This document shows, piece by piece, positions 42,701-51,201 of a DNA stretch of 64,000 nucleotides. Below the pieces are notes generated by a model. That model saw only the letters and a program-made list of their open reading frames with translations, had not been told where the DNA came from and searched no databases. The DNA is from Gordonia sediminis. Lineage in GTDB: Bacteria > Actinomycetota > Actinomycetes > Mycobacteriales > Mycobacteriaceae. A program made the translations under genes and the position numbers. The DNA lies in the NCBI GenBank assembly GCA_004193205.1, contig RZUM01000001.1, positions 393,085 through 457,084 on the forward strand, in the 5' to 3' direction. Each line of letters begins with the position of its first letter. Positions within the stretch are counted from its first letter, which is position 1.

Positions 42701-43155
42701 TCCTGCAAATCTCCCAGACTCGCTGTTGCGCCTCGGTGCAAGGCACGCGCAACTGTCAGTGAGACGGACTCCGATCGCGCGGTAACTGTTGCCGAGACGA
42801 ACCCCCGCTGCTTCAGACCAAGTTCTTTGCGAGCCTTCTTCAGCAGCGTCGCGGTCTCAGGTGCGGCGTCGGCGAGCAAGCGGATCGCCGCCTTGTACTC
42901 CGCTGAATTGGACGCGGATAGAAGCGCACTGATGAATACAGCCAGCGAGGACTTGCCGCCACCATGCGGTCCGGTGATTGAGAATGTTCTGCCGGCGCTT
43001 GGCTCGAGGAGTCCACGGGCGATCCGATCGACGACATCAACAGCACGGCCTGTTGGAACATACCCATCGATAGCTGATTCTCCGTGGTCCCGTTCAACGT
43101 TGGCTGAGCGGCTAAATCGCTGCTTCGCAGTGACGAAATCTGCCAGCACAGTCAC
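39712..43155 (-). CDS. sspC: SspC: large P-loop ATPase of the phosphorothioation system
   Basis: A 1147-aa protein from GTG 43155. It begins MTVLADFVTAKQRFSRSANV…, with Walker A FSITGPHGGGKSSLAVFIS (about residues 57-75) and Walker B TLLVVDEFGKNLEAYARA (about residue 200). The remainder is helical with several regulatory-looking domains (RLGVRAPGGNTPTFLNVTSA, FETLPEVFGVKPFGPRARK). SspC is the ATPase partner that drives the nick-and-sulfur reaction together with SspB and SspD. The length fits the family, which is the largest protein of the module. Overlaps with sspB (GTGA) and sspD put all in one transcript. Confidence 0.85.
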   Translation of the reverse strand: MTVLADFVTAKQRFSRSANVERDHGESAIDGYVPTGRAVDVVDRIARGLLEPSAGRTFSITGPHGGGKSSLAVFISALLSASNSAEYKAAIRLLADAAPETATLLKKARKELGLKQRGFVSATVTARSESVSLTVARALHRGATASLGDLQELVPAEFSRPATVAGLQSRILEALPELCDEHPTLLVVDEFGKNLEAYARARDEGDPYLLQQIAELTQGENALPLIVITMQHLSFDEYVQDTSAARRREWAKVQGRFQDIPYVETSEQSRRLVCESLEQSVELATAVEAWVEKHDAEIGDLNLREIATDAVDSAPLHPVALAVLPELCVRYGQNERTLFSFVGGSEPLAVPELIKGLQWNPQGAPRFIGVDRVYDYFVESVRNMVGVSQSASRWIEIETRIRDTPGLDDSELRALKTIGLLNLVSTGGRVRASRELVEFALKTGDDSKASADSATRVLDGLEKRGLIAYRTFSDEYRIWQGSDYDLKRAIASARRQVESEPLEKLLNDAADLQPTVAGRHSQRFGILRIFGQVFGTTAAQSDMADDWDGLVLYSVVSEDVLLDLDLDGASDRPIIVVKPDDLGSVTESAIEAATLRKALDAAHEEDADWVAVRELSERTAAAQQALLTEIAATWDAGVDWSVLGLDVKLAPEAGLSSVLSVVADAIYSGTPEIRNEMIARRELTSQGAKARRVLIDAMLESIDTECFGLQGYGPERAIYEAVFRWTGLHRRGSDGSWIIGEPRNGAWKQLWARLTDEIDATDDQRVPLTEITRVVELPPFGLKAGVLPVVLVALLLSRRDDVALYEHGSLVLEIDDAVAERLAKNPWHFAVRNSATKGAARSEVVAVLAERLGVRAPGGNTPTFLNVTSALFRELRLLPPYVQKTKDSVSATAVAVREAFHTATEPDVLLFETLPEVFGVKPFGPRARKNSQAAMAYAHQLAHAIGELKATYPELLKNVAAQLAETTSLPAELADLHPRLHARAVELDGRVLEPRLRAFVGALTRELEPQSWLENVAMVVSEGQAPRVWTDEIAARFPLRVAELGGAMRRTEALLYDRLARDPQQGFQTTRIAFTQPDGTEWNEIVAIADADRAKIDGPFGKLIDGLTQQFGSRAAACRMLMAMLAVEELGTTAEAPSGDVKGAEHG

Positions 43156-44219
43156 AGCAGAACCCCCTGACGGCCATGGGCCCGCTTACCCTCGGCGTGT
43201 GCGAGCTGTTCGACAAGGTCCATCTCATCGACGGTGGGGTCGAATGCCGACTCGCCACTGACAACTAGCCGATTGATATCGGCGGCCGGACGCCCCCTTC
43301 GTTTGTGATGCGCATTAAGTACGGTAAGGGCAAGCAAATCTGGGGCGCTCTGTAAGACGACCTGATTCGCGCCGGCGGGTCGCGCAAGCCTCAAACCACC
43401 GATTGTGTCGCACAACTCCTCAACTGCGGCGACGACATCTACCTCACCGATCTTCAAGATACGTCCGGGGGACCCTGGGTCGACCGCAAGCCGTGTGGTC
43501 GATGCTGTCATATGGCCTTGTCTCGCCATATAGTCCAAGCACGCATAGACAATCGCGGTTGCGGTCAAAGTTTGCTTGGGGCCGCGCACAATTCGATACT
43601 TTTTGTCTCCAGCCGGGGACGGTGTGACGAGACCAAGTTGCCTAAATGGGGAGTCGAGAAGTTCGTCCAACGTCTGACGCGCCCGAGCTTCGCGCCTGGT
43701 GTACATACGCAACAGACAGTCGACGTCTTTGCCAATACTGGACGGCGTCGGCTGCTTCCACGTCGTTGTTGCGACCTCATCCACACAGAATTCGAACAGT
43801 GATTCTTCAGTGAATTCGATTGGCGTAAAGTCGTTGAAAGCACTGCGCCAGATGGGTAGAAAACTGGGCGCGGACAGAGCTTGCCAATGAAGCATCCACA
43901 GTGTGGTGGGGTCCTCAACAAACGGATCAATGCCGTACTCGTCGTCGAACAGTGATGCTCCGAAGCGGGTCGGCACAAAGACCGATTGGCGTGGCCGATC
44001 GGGATGTGGAAGTCGCGTGATTACACGGGTAGCGACCGCCCAGAATCTGATTGCCTCGACCATGTTCTTGCCAACGCCCAGTTCGACAGGCGCGTGCGGT
44101 TCGGCAAAGATCGCCGGGTTGCGGTTGGCCGCGTCATAGCCTTTCTTGATCCATCCGAATCGGGGATGGAATGTCTGGTGGTTGGCAAATAGCGGAGCCG
44201 CCGCCTTTTCCAGGGTCAC
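43152..44219 (-). CDS. sspB: SspB: DUF4007 nicking protein
   Basis: A 355-aa protein from GTG 44219, with AGGA about seven bases upstream. DUF4007 hallmarks: LFANHQTFHPRFGWIKKGYD near the N-terminus and DPTTLWMLHWQALSAPSFLP (about residue 130). SspB nicks DNA next to the site of sulfur insertion (established for the SspABCD pathway). It lies 17 bases after sspA and overlaps sspC by four bases. The C-terminal half (VDVVAAVEELCDTIGGLRLA, VLQSAPDLLALTVLNAHHKR) is helical. Confidence 0.85.
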   Translation of the reverse strand: MTLEKAAAPLFANHQTFHPRFGWIKKGYDAANRNPAIFAEPHAPVELGVGKNMVEAIRFWAVATRVITRLPHPDRPRQSVFVPTRFGASLFDDEYGIDPFVEDPTTLWMLHWQALSAPSFLPIWRSAFNDFTPIEFTEESLFEFCVDEVATTTWKQPTPSSIGKDVDCLLRMYTRREARARQTLDELLDSPFRQLGLVTPSPAGDKKYRIVRGPKQTLTATAIVYACLDYMARQGHMTASTTRLAVDPGSPGRILKIGEVDVVAAVEELCDTIGGLRLARPAGANQVVLQSAPDLLALTVLNAHHKRRGRPAADINRLVVSGESAFDPTVDEMDLVEQLAHAEGKRAHGRQGVLL

Positions 44220-44236
44220 TGAGTTCCTAACTGTCG

Positions 44237-45379
44237 CTATGCATTGAGCGAACGGACGCGACGCACGGCGCGCACAAGCGCCTGAGAAGCGTGTTCAATC
44301 TCATCGCTGGTGGTGGGACGGCCGACGGAGATGCGAATGGATTCGCTCGCTGCCGTGTCGCTAAGACCCATGGCTAGGAGGACGTGCGACTGGGTAGGTA
44401 CAGCCGACTGGCAAGCGCTTCCAGACGAGACCGCGACGTCGGGCATCGACGCCATGACAGCTTCAGAATCTGCGCCCTCGAAGCGGAGATTGACTGTGTT
44501 GGTTAGGCGTGGCGCGGCGGCACCATTGACAGATACCCCGTAAAGCTCAGCATCGACGTATGTCACCAGCGTCTGCGTGAAGGCTTCCATGCGCGGCACG
44601 TCATAGGCCCATGCCTTTGCCGCGAGTTCAGCGGCCAGCCCGAAGCCTGCAATTGCAGGCGTGTTCTGGGTACCGCCTCGTAGACCTCTCTCTTGGCCGC
44701 CGCCGGGAAGAATCGGAACCAGAACTTTCTGTAGGTGGCGATCGGCCACTAGCGCTCCGGCGCCCTTCGGGCCGTAGATCTTGTGACTGCTCATAACCGA
44801 CAGATCTGCGGCGCCGTTGACAGAACCGATGTCGCCTTTGCCAGCCATCTGTGTTGCATCACAGAAATAGAGTGCGCCGGCAGCATGGCTCAACTCGGCG
44901 ACCGCCTCGATTGGGTTGAGTACGCCTGTCTCATTGTTGGCAGCCATGGCGATTACAAGGCTGACGGATTCGTCAACCAATATCTGCAGGTGATCGAGAT
45001 CAACAACTCCCGATTCCAAGGCCAGGGCACAGCGAACTTCGCCACCGGTCAGGCGTACTGCGGTCTCAGCTGCCGCGAGGATGGCCTTGTGCTCAGTGAT
45101 CGACACCACAATGTTCGGCCGGTGGGGTGTTCCTAGTGCGGCTCCGATGATCCCGATCGCCGCCGCTTCGCTGGCACCGCTGGTCAGAACGATGTCGCGT
45201 GGCTCCGCACTGACGAAGTGCGCGACGCGATGGCGGGCCTCTTCGATTGCCTCTGCCGCGTCTTGCCCAATCCGGTATTGGACGCTGGAAGGGTTCGCGA
45301 ACTTCGCGGTGGTTTCCATAACCAGGTCCGCGACCTGGGGATCAACTGGTGTGGAGCCGTTGTAGTCGAGGTAGATCAT
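44237..45379 (-). CDS. sspA: SspA: cysteine desulfurase (sulfur donor)
   Basis: A 380-aa PLP enzyme from ATG 45379 (MIYLDYNGSTPVDPQVADLV…). Class V aminotransferase motifs: VLTSGASEAAAIGIIGAAL, the PLP-Lys block SVMSSHKIYGPKGAGALVAD, RGGTQNTPAIAGFGLA, and the catalytic-Cys loop VAVSSGSACQSAVPTQSHVL. NifS/IscS-type enzymes move sulfur from cysteine onto this Cys; as the first gene of the ssp operon its job is to feed SspD. A housekeeping iron-sulfur role is less likely given the position. It is divergent from a phosphorothioation-associated methyltransferase 547 bases away. Confidence 0.88.
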   Translation of the reverse strand: MIYLDYNGSTPVDPQVADLVMETTAKFANPSSVQYRIGQDAAEAIEEARHRVAHFVSAEPRDIVLTSGASEAAAIGIIGAALGTPHRPNIVVSITEHKAILAAAETAVRLTGGEVRCALALESGVVDLDHLQILVDESVSLVIAMAANNETGVLNPIEAVAELSHAAGALYFCDATQMAGKGDIGSVNGAADLSVMSSHKIYGPKGAGALVADRHLQKVLVPILPGGGQERGLRGGTQNTPAIAGFGLAAELAAKAWAYDVPRMEAFTQTLVTYVDAELYGVSVNGAAAPRLTNTVNLRFEGADSEAVMASMPDVAVSSGSACQSAVPTQSHVLLAMGLSDTAASESIRISVGRPTTSDEIEHASQALVRAVRRVRSLNA

Positions 45380-45486
45380 GGTACTGAGATCCTATCGCTC
45401 GGTAGCGTTCGACAGCTCTTGCGACGCGCGCTCACTACTATGACGCTCGGCTCCGACAGCCGGCTCCGACACAAGTCACTCGTGGT

Positions 45487-45822
45487 TCACTGACCGTCGA
45501 GATTGATAGTGCGGCTCGGGTGGTCCTGCGCAGTTAATGCGGGTGGATACGATTTCGCGTCCCCCGACCACCTCATTTGGCGACGCCTCACCCTGTCGTA
45601 AATGTCCGGATCTCGACGGGGCTCCCGCAGCGTGCCATCTGGATTGAGAAATCCAACGCCCACCCACTGCCTTCCTACGCGTCTCGCGAGGTACTTGGCT
45701 TTCCGTCCGGAGGCGGGCACTAAGTCACGATTGTCTACAACTGTCGCACGCGACGACGAGACCACGTCAGGGATGGAGTCAGGCTCGCTGAAATGCTGGC
45801 AGGTTCTCCATAGTCCGAACAT
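45487..45822 (-). CDS. Hypothetical protein upstream of sspA, 111 aa
   Basis: From ATG 45822, with GAGGT four bases before; a GTG/ATG further up (45861) is possible. The sequence (MFGLWRTCQHFSEPDSIPDV…, KYLARRVGRQWVGVGFLNPD, GTLREPRRDPDIYDRVRRRQ) looks like a basic soluble protein. It has the same orientation as sspA and lies 107 bases upstream of it, so it could be an operon leader gene or a regulator. I recognise no family. It may also be a chance frame. Confidence 0.35.
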   Translation of the reverse strand: MFGLWRTCQHFSEPDSIPDVVSSSRATVVDNRDLVPASGRKAKYLARRVGRQWVGVGFLNPDGTLREPRRDPDIYDRVRRRQMRWSGDAKSYPPALTAQDHPSRTINLDGQ

Positions 45823-45926
45823 GGTTACCTCGTAGGTTGTAGACACCAGACGCAGACTCACCGACGACCAGTGTTGACATGGGCATGACAGAAAGCATTA
45901 TGGCTGTGACACCCAGGAGGCGATGG

Positions 45927-47363
45927 ATGACGTCGGACACTGATTGGGAATCTGCCCGGCATCGGACCGCGATCTCACGGTCGACGCTGTCGATGCCAAT
46001 GCGTACCGCGCTCCGCGACCAGATTCTGGCGCCGACGAAATCCGTCTTTGATTACGGGTGTGGGCGGGGAGAAGACGTCCGACGCCTGAATCACCTGGGC
46101 TTCGACGTGCAGGGGTGGGACCCGTACTACGCACCGGACTCCAGCCGCACCCCAGCCGATACCGTCATGCTCACGTACGTATTGAACGTCATCGAAGATG
46201 TTTCGGAGCGCAAGCAGACCCTCCTGTCGGCATGGGAACTCACACGCGATGTGCTGGTTGTCAGTTGCCGGCTGACATGGGAGCAGTTGCAGGTAACAGG
46301 CTCCTCCCACAACGATGGCGTGGTCACGAGCCGAGACACTTTTCAGCATCTCTTCACGACCAACGAGCTACGTCAGCTCGTCGATACAGTTACCGGAGTG
46401 CGCAGCGTGTCACCCTCGCCAGGCATCGTCTACGCATTTCGAACCGACCAGCAGCGTCTGGAGTACCTCGCACGCGAGACGATCTCGCATCACGAATGGG
46501 CGGAGAGCAGCGATCTGACCGCCGCGGTAAAAGACGTCGTGGATTTCGCCGAGCAGCGAGGGCGAATCCCTCTGCTTGAGGAGATGCCTCCCAACGTTGC
46601 CGCACTCATCGCAACGCTACCCAAGACCGAACTCACCAGGCTCACCCGTAAAGGCGCAAACCCGGCCAAGATCGAAGCCGGCAACAAGAGGTCCACCCTC
46701 GACACCCTCCTCTACCTGGGTATTTCGATCTTTGGAGGACGACCACGCTTCGCCGACCTGCCGATTGGCGTCCAGGCCGATATTCGTCACTCGTTTCGGA
46801 GCTACCGAGAAGCGTGCGCACGAGCGGATCGGCTCTTACTTAAGATCCGGGATGACTCGTACATTCGCGGTGCCATGACCAACTCCGTCGGCAAGATGAC
46901 GGCGACAGCTCTGTACGTGCATCAACGGGCAGTGCCGAAGATGCCCGTCGTTCTGCGCCTGTATGAGCATTGTGGCTCCGTGGCTGCCGGCCGTCCCGAA
47001 GGGTGGAACATCTTGAAGCTCGATCATCGGGGACGCCGGGTGTCGTGGTCGAGTTACCCGGACTTCGACAAAGACCCTCACCCCAAACTCGCCTGGACCT
47101 TCGGTGTCGACATGGCGACTCTCGAGAGCAAACATCAATCATTCGCGGAACGGGAGAATCGGCCGATTTTGCACCGGAAAGAAGAGTTTGTCGCCTCCGA
47201 CGACAAAAACGCGAGCAAGTATCGTCGCTTGACATCGGCAGAGGTTAAGGCCGGTCTATACGAGAACCCCACGATTATCGGCCTCGAACGGGGATGGGCG
47301 GCGGAACTCGAGCGTCTCGGTGTCACGCTGAAAGGACACCGCCTCATCAGCGCCAAGATGTAG
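45927..47363 (+). CDS. DNA phosphorothioation-associated putative methyltransferase
   Basis: A 478-aa protein. The start ATG 45927 is chosen for AGGAGG six bases upstream and because RHRTAISRSTLSMPMRTAL… is where the family begins; the frame is open to 45879. SAM-binding motif I is VFDYGCGRGEDVRRLNHLGF (about residues 40-59), followed by GWDPYY and the DTVMLTYVLNVIED block. The rest includes RGRIPLLEEMPPNVAAL and FGGRPRFADLPIGVQADI. A family with this layout is found only beside dnd or ssp genes (remembered as the 'dnd-related methyltransferase'). It could mark DNA or help choose targets, but its substrate is unknown. It starts the plus-strand group that continues with the helicase. Confidence 0.85.
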   Translation: MTSDTDWESARHRTAISRSTLSMPMRTALRDQILAPTKSVFDYGCGRGEDVRRLNHLGFDVQGWDPYYAPDSSRTPADTVMLTYVLNVIEDVSERKQTLLSAWELTRDVLVVSCRLTWEQLQVTGSSHNDGVVTSRDTFQHLFTTNELRQLVDTVTGVRSVSPSPGIVYAFRTDQQRLEYLARETISHHEWAESSDLTAAVKDVVDFAEQRGRIPLLEEMPPNVAALIATLPKTELTRLTRKGANPAKIEAGNKRSTLDTLLYLGISIFGGRPRFADLPIGVQADIRHSFRSYREACARADRLLLKIRDDSYIRGAMTNSVGKMTATALYVHQRAVPKMPVVLRLYEHCGSVAAGRPEGWNILKLDHRGRRVSWSSYPDFDKDPHPKLAWTFGVDMATLESKHQSFAERENRPILHRKEEFVASDDKNASKYRRLTSAEVKAGLYENPTIIGLERGWAAELERLGVTLKGHRLISAKM

Positions 47364-47530
47364 CCACGAACGAGTCTGTCGGTGCTGTCACCTATGCTGT
47401 GCCACAAACTCAGACGGCTGCCCCTGACACAGAAAGTACGTATGACAACATTCCACCTAGAGGCCCCGACCCGCACACACTGCCGCTTAGCGCTTTTTGC
47501 GCGCCCGAGCCGCGAGGGCGGTTTCTAGAA

Positions 47531-49099
47531 ATGCCCCCTACGCCGGCACAGCTTCTCCGAAGCACAGGAAAGTCCGTCGACTACATCGATGCACGGGTCG
47601 CTTCTGCGCGAGATGGTCTCGAGGCTCGAGGGCTCGTGGCTGACGGAGCGGATGCCGCAGTTATCGCCATCGCATCTTTGGGATCAACGCGCAAAATCAT
47701 CAATGCCCTGGTGGAGAGCGAAGCGATACCGCAACAGCTATCCGCAGATGATCGAGCCCGGCTTGCTTCACGAACTGGCCTGTCTGAGCAGGACTGGGCA
47801 TCGAGAACTACAGTCGCAGAATCTGCCTCCACAATCGCTCGCTTTCTCGGACTCCCCGCTGTACACGAGGACGAATCTGCGGTACCGCCAGTAACAGCTG
47901 ACGCCAAGTATCCATTGTTCGCGCACCAACGCCGAGCCATGCGTGAAGTACTGACTAATATCGCAGCCGGTGGTCCCACACTGCTTCATATGCCAACGGG
48001 TTCGGGCAAAACGCGAACTGCGATGAACATTGTGTGCGACACGCTTCGACGCGAGGAAGGAATGACCGTTCTCTGGGTCGCCACGATGAAGGAACTCCTA
48101 CAGCAAGCTGCCTCTGAATTCGAAAAAGCATGGAGCCATCTTGGGGATAGAAAAGAACTGAAGATTATCCACGCGTATGACTCAAATCAGTGGAGTCTCT
48201 CAGAAATTGATGATGCGATCCTATTTGCAACACCGCAAACACTTCGCAGCAGAGCTGAACGGTTGATGCGCGAGAGCCAAACGAGCTTGTATCCTCTCCT
48301 TTCAGAGCGTGTCTCTCTCATAGTATTTGACGAGGCTCACCAAGCCACGGCAACCACATACCGCGAGCTACTCGAGCGTATCTCGCAGTCAGTCTTCCCT
48401 CCAGTTCCCGTTCTCGGTCTGTCCGCAACCCCCGGGCGGACCTACCTTGGTTCAGATGACGACTTCGCTCTTATCGACCTCTTCGATGGCCGTAAAGTCA
48501 CACTCAACACCTCGGACGGCGGCTACGCGAACCCGGTGGACTATCTGATTGGAAACCAGTACCTCGCACAACCCGAGTTCCGCATACTCGGTCCAATCCC
48601 TGATCCAAAGGACAATGCACGGACTTCGGCTATGTCGACTGCCGACTATCTCGGGTTCGTGACTGAGGCGACCCTCGACCTTATCCACGAAGGCCACAAG
48701 CGAATCATAGTGTTCGCTCGGAGCGTGGAAGAATCCGACCTGACTGCTGCCGTCCTCAGAAGCGTCGGAATTTCAGCAGGTGCAGTAAGTGGACAAACCC
48801 CCAGCGACGAGCGCGATACCACGACACGCGAGTACAAGACCGAGAGCGCCGCTCCGAAGGTATTGGTCAATTTCGGTGTCTTCACTGCCGGTTTTGATGC
48901 ACCCCGAACGAGCGCCGTCGTGATTGCGCGGCCGGTCAGATCGCTAGTGGCCTACAGCCAAATGGTCGGGCGAGGAATCCGCGGCCTTAAGGCCGGCGGA
49001 AACGCGAAAGCTGTGATTGCCACAGTCGTTGATCCTTCAGAACCTGCTTACGGAAGCATTGCACACGCGTTTACTAATTGGGATCAAATGTGGGAATGA
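47531..49099 (+). CDS. DEAH-box SF2 helicase (candidate SspFGH-type component)
   Basis: A 522-aa protein from ATG 47531 (MPPTPAQLLRSTGKSVDYID…). The frame is open to 47294 but the extension is not convincing; a 28-codon frame at 47442 is an alternative small leader. Motifs: motif I LLHMPTGSGKTRTAMNIV (about residue 156), motif II LIVFDEAHQATATTYREL (about 264), motif III LGLSATPGRTYLG, motif IV IIVFARSVEESD, motif V FGVFTAGFDAPRTSAVVIA and motif VI YSQMVGRGIRGLKAGG. It lies eight bases before the GHKL gene. Together with the PLD gene it forms a three-gene effector like those paired with SspABCD; the domain-to-letter match to SspF, SspG and SspH is not certain from memory. Confidence 0.85.
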   Translation: MPPTPAQLLRSTGKSVDYIDARVASARDGLEARGLVADGADAAVIAIASLGSTRKIINALVESEAIPQQLSADDRARLASRTGLSEQDWASRTTVAESASTIARFLGLPAVHEDESAVPPVTADAKYPLFAHQRRAMREVLTNIAAGGPTLLHMPTGSGKTRTAMNIVCDTLRREEGMTVLWVATMKELLQQAASEFEKAWSHLGDRKELKIIHAYDSNQWSLSEIDDAILFATPQTLRSRAERLMRESQTSLYPLLSERVSLIVFDEAHQATATTYRELLERISQSVFPPVPVLGLSATPGRTYLGSDDDFALIDLFDGRKVTLNTSDGGYANPVDYLIGNQYLAQPEFRILGPIPDPKDNARTSAMSTADYLGFVTEATLDLIHEGHKRIIVFARSVEESDLTAAVLRSVGISAGAVSGQTPSDERDTTTREYKTESAAPKVLVNFGVFTAGFDAPRTSAVVIARPVRSLVAYSQMVGRGIRGLKAGGNAKAVIATVVDPSEPAYGSIAHAFTNWDQMWE

Positions 49100-49107
49100 G
49101 GCAATAA

Positions 49108-51201
49108 ATGACTGAAGAACGCAAAGGCCGGCGGCTGCTTAGCGGCAAGCAGACCGTGTTTTCGATCCGCGATACTGGCTATAAATCAACTGACTATGCA
49201 ATCGCAGAATTACTAGATAATTCGGTTCAGGCGAACGCCGAAAATGTTTTGATTGTTCTAGTGACCAAACCCAAGACCGGTGGTCAGCGGGCTGTCGAAA
49301 ATGTCTCCGAGATAATGGTTATCGACGATGGTCACGGCATGGACAGTGACCTCCTGTTTGACTGTCTCGCGTTCGGCGAATCCGGTAGATTTGATGACCG
49401 ATCCGGGATCGGTCGGTTCGGTATGGGCCTGTCACAAGCAAGCGTCTCGCAAGGCAAGCGAGTTGATGTATGGTCTTTTCAGAATACAAGGCCGTCGGAA
49501 GCCGGGCACGTCTACATCGACCTCGGAGAGATCGAATCATCAAAGACCTCAGAACTCGATATTTTGGAGCCAACATTTCCCGGTGTCGAGTCACATTCCT
49601 ACTTACCAGAATGGATTGATGATCTCTATTCACACGCGGGAATGAAGACCAGGCGACACGACGGTATCGATGTAAATTCCGGAACAATTGTCCGCTGGAC
49701 TAATCTCGACCGTCTTCGCTGGGTTAGAGCTGCGGCAATTCAGAAACACACCGAGCTGACTCTTGGAAGAATCTATCGCCGATTCATTCACACAGATTCC
49801 TCCGAACGTCAGATACACCTAAGCCTCGCTATTATCGGAGAATCGGAACTCGCCTCAAAGGGCGCGAATGGTCTTGTCTTTAAACCAATCCGTCCAACCG
49901 ACCCGCTGTTTCTGCTCAGACCCGATGAATCTACTTTAGAGTATTGGGAGAGAGCCGCTCTCGAGTCCGAAGACACCGAGAAGACGGTACGTGTGAGGCA
50001 TGTTCCAATGTTCCGCCCATATCCGACGAGTTCAGACGCTCTCCCTGATGCGGTGGCAGATGATCCCGAGACACCCACGTCTTACTGCACTCCACGAGAC
50101 TTCTCTGTGAAGGCGCGTCCGGATGCAGCGAACTCCGTGCTCCGAGGCAAGGATTTCAAGGTAGAGGTTCGGACCTCGATGGCTCGGACAGACGCGCAGC
50201 CGGGAAGAAATCCAGGAAGTAGCACCTGGCAAGGACGAATGGCCCGGGATCAGTCGGGCGTCTCGATTATGCGAGCGGATCGTGAGCTGTGTATCGAGTC
50301 CACACTTGCCTCTGACGCTACTGACCGGTGGTGGGGCATTGAGGTTTCCTTCGGTGCTGAACTCGACGAAGTCTTCGGTGTCACCAACAACAAACAGGAT
50401 GTCCCCTACTTCAGCCAAGCCCTACGGATGTGCAGGGAATTCCCGAACACGCCCGTCGATAAGGCTATCGAGCAGGGCCTGTTCGACGAGGACCACCCTA
50501 TCCATGATCTTTGGCCGATAGCGCAAACCGTTCTAACGGCACGCAATAGTATGGTGGCAGAGCGCAAGGGCAACAAGAGCGCTGCCGATAAATCAGCGAA
50601 AAGACAGCCAGGTGTCGTTGCAGGAGTGTCGAAGCAGAAGGCGAATAGGTCAGACGTGCTTCCGCCATCGAAGAATGCCCAAGAGTTCGAACAGAATTAT
50701 CCAGACCCCGAGCAACAGTCGACATATATTCGTGATGAATTGCGACAGAAGCACGGCGACCACCTAACAAATGATCAGATAGATGCGATCATCAAGTTGC
50801 GGGACGCTCAGTTCGTCGTGCAGGTGCACGAGAAACACGTACCCGAATCGGACTCGCTGTTCTGGCCTGAAGAGACAGGCAACCTGGATATCGCGTGGAT
50901 TAACCAGGCTCACCCTGCCCATGACAGATTGCTCACGCCGTTACGTGTGACTGACGAGAGGCTCCAGGCTCTACCAGAGACCGAACTGCGCAAGCTCGCG
51001 GCGATTGGCGCAGACGCCGTTGGCATGTTGATACTCATGTGGTGCGAGATGGAGATTGACGACCCCAACGGTAGGCACACGTTCAAGGAAACTCGTGAAC
51101 GGTGGGGCGGCCTCATCAAGAGTCTTCTTACGCAGACCGATATTTCGATCGGAGACGACCTCTTGTCAAGCCTCGACGACGAGACAGATGATGACGACTG
51201 A
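49108..51201 (+). CDS. GHKL (MutL/Hsp90-fold) ATPase, candidate SspFGH-type component
   Basis: A 697-aa protein from ATG 49108, with GAGG upstream. The N-terminal ATPase has the N-box DYAIAELLDNSVQANA (about residues 28-43), G1 IDDGHGMDSDLL (about 71) and G2 GIGRFGMGLSQASVSQ (about 99). These are the signatures of HATPase_c_3. A middle region follows (RADRELCIESTLASDATDRW, EVSFGAELDEVFGVTNNKQD) and a charged C-terminus ending in DDDD. GHKL ATPases act as ATP-driven clamps; beside a helicase and a nuclease it may load or gate them on DNA (inference). The nucleotide composition is less GC-rich than typical genes here. Confidence 0.85.
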   Translation: MTEERKGRRLLSGKQTVFSIRDTGYKSTDYAIAELLDNSVQANAENVLIVLVTKPKTGGQRAVENVSEIMVIDDGHGMDSDLLFDCLAFGESGRFDDRSGIGRFGMGLSQASVSQGKRVDVWSFQNTRPSEAGHVYIDLGEIESSKTSELDILEPTFPGVESHSYLPEWIDDLYSHAGMKTRRHDGIDVNSGTIVRWTNLDRLRWVRAAAIQKHTELTLGRIYRRFIHTDSSERQIHLSLAIIGESELASKGANGLVFKPIRPTDPLFLLRPDESTLEYWERAALESEDTEKTVRVRHVPMFRPYPTSSDALPDAVADDPETPTSYCTPRDFSVKARPDAANSVLRGKDFKVEVRTSMARTDAQPGRNPGSSTWQGRMARDQSGVSIMRADRELCIESTLASDATDRWWGIEVSFGAELDEVFGVTNNKQDVPYFSQALRMCREFPNTPVDKAIEQGLFDEDHPIHDLWPIAQTVLTARNSMVAERKGNKSAADKSAKRQPGVVAGVSKQKANRSDVLPPSKNAQEFEQNYPDPEQQSTYIRDELRQKHGDHLTNDQIDAIIKLRDAQFVVQVHEKHVPESDSLFWPEETGNLDIAWINQAHPAHDRLLTPLRVTDERLQALPETELRKLAAIGADAVGMLILMWCEMEIDDPNGRHTFKETRERWGGLIKSLLTQTDISIGDDLLSSLDDETDDDD

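Noticed and set aside
38871-43155. Calling the modification genes Dnd (double-strand) rather than Ssp
   Set aside because: There is no DndB, DndD or DndE; DUF4007 and a large single P-loop ATPase, with DUF262/HNH effector, fit Ssp.
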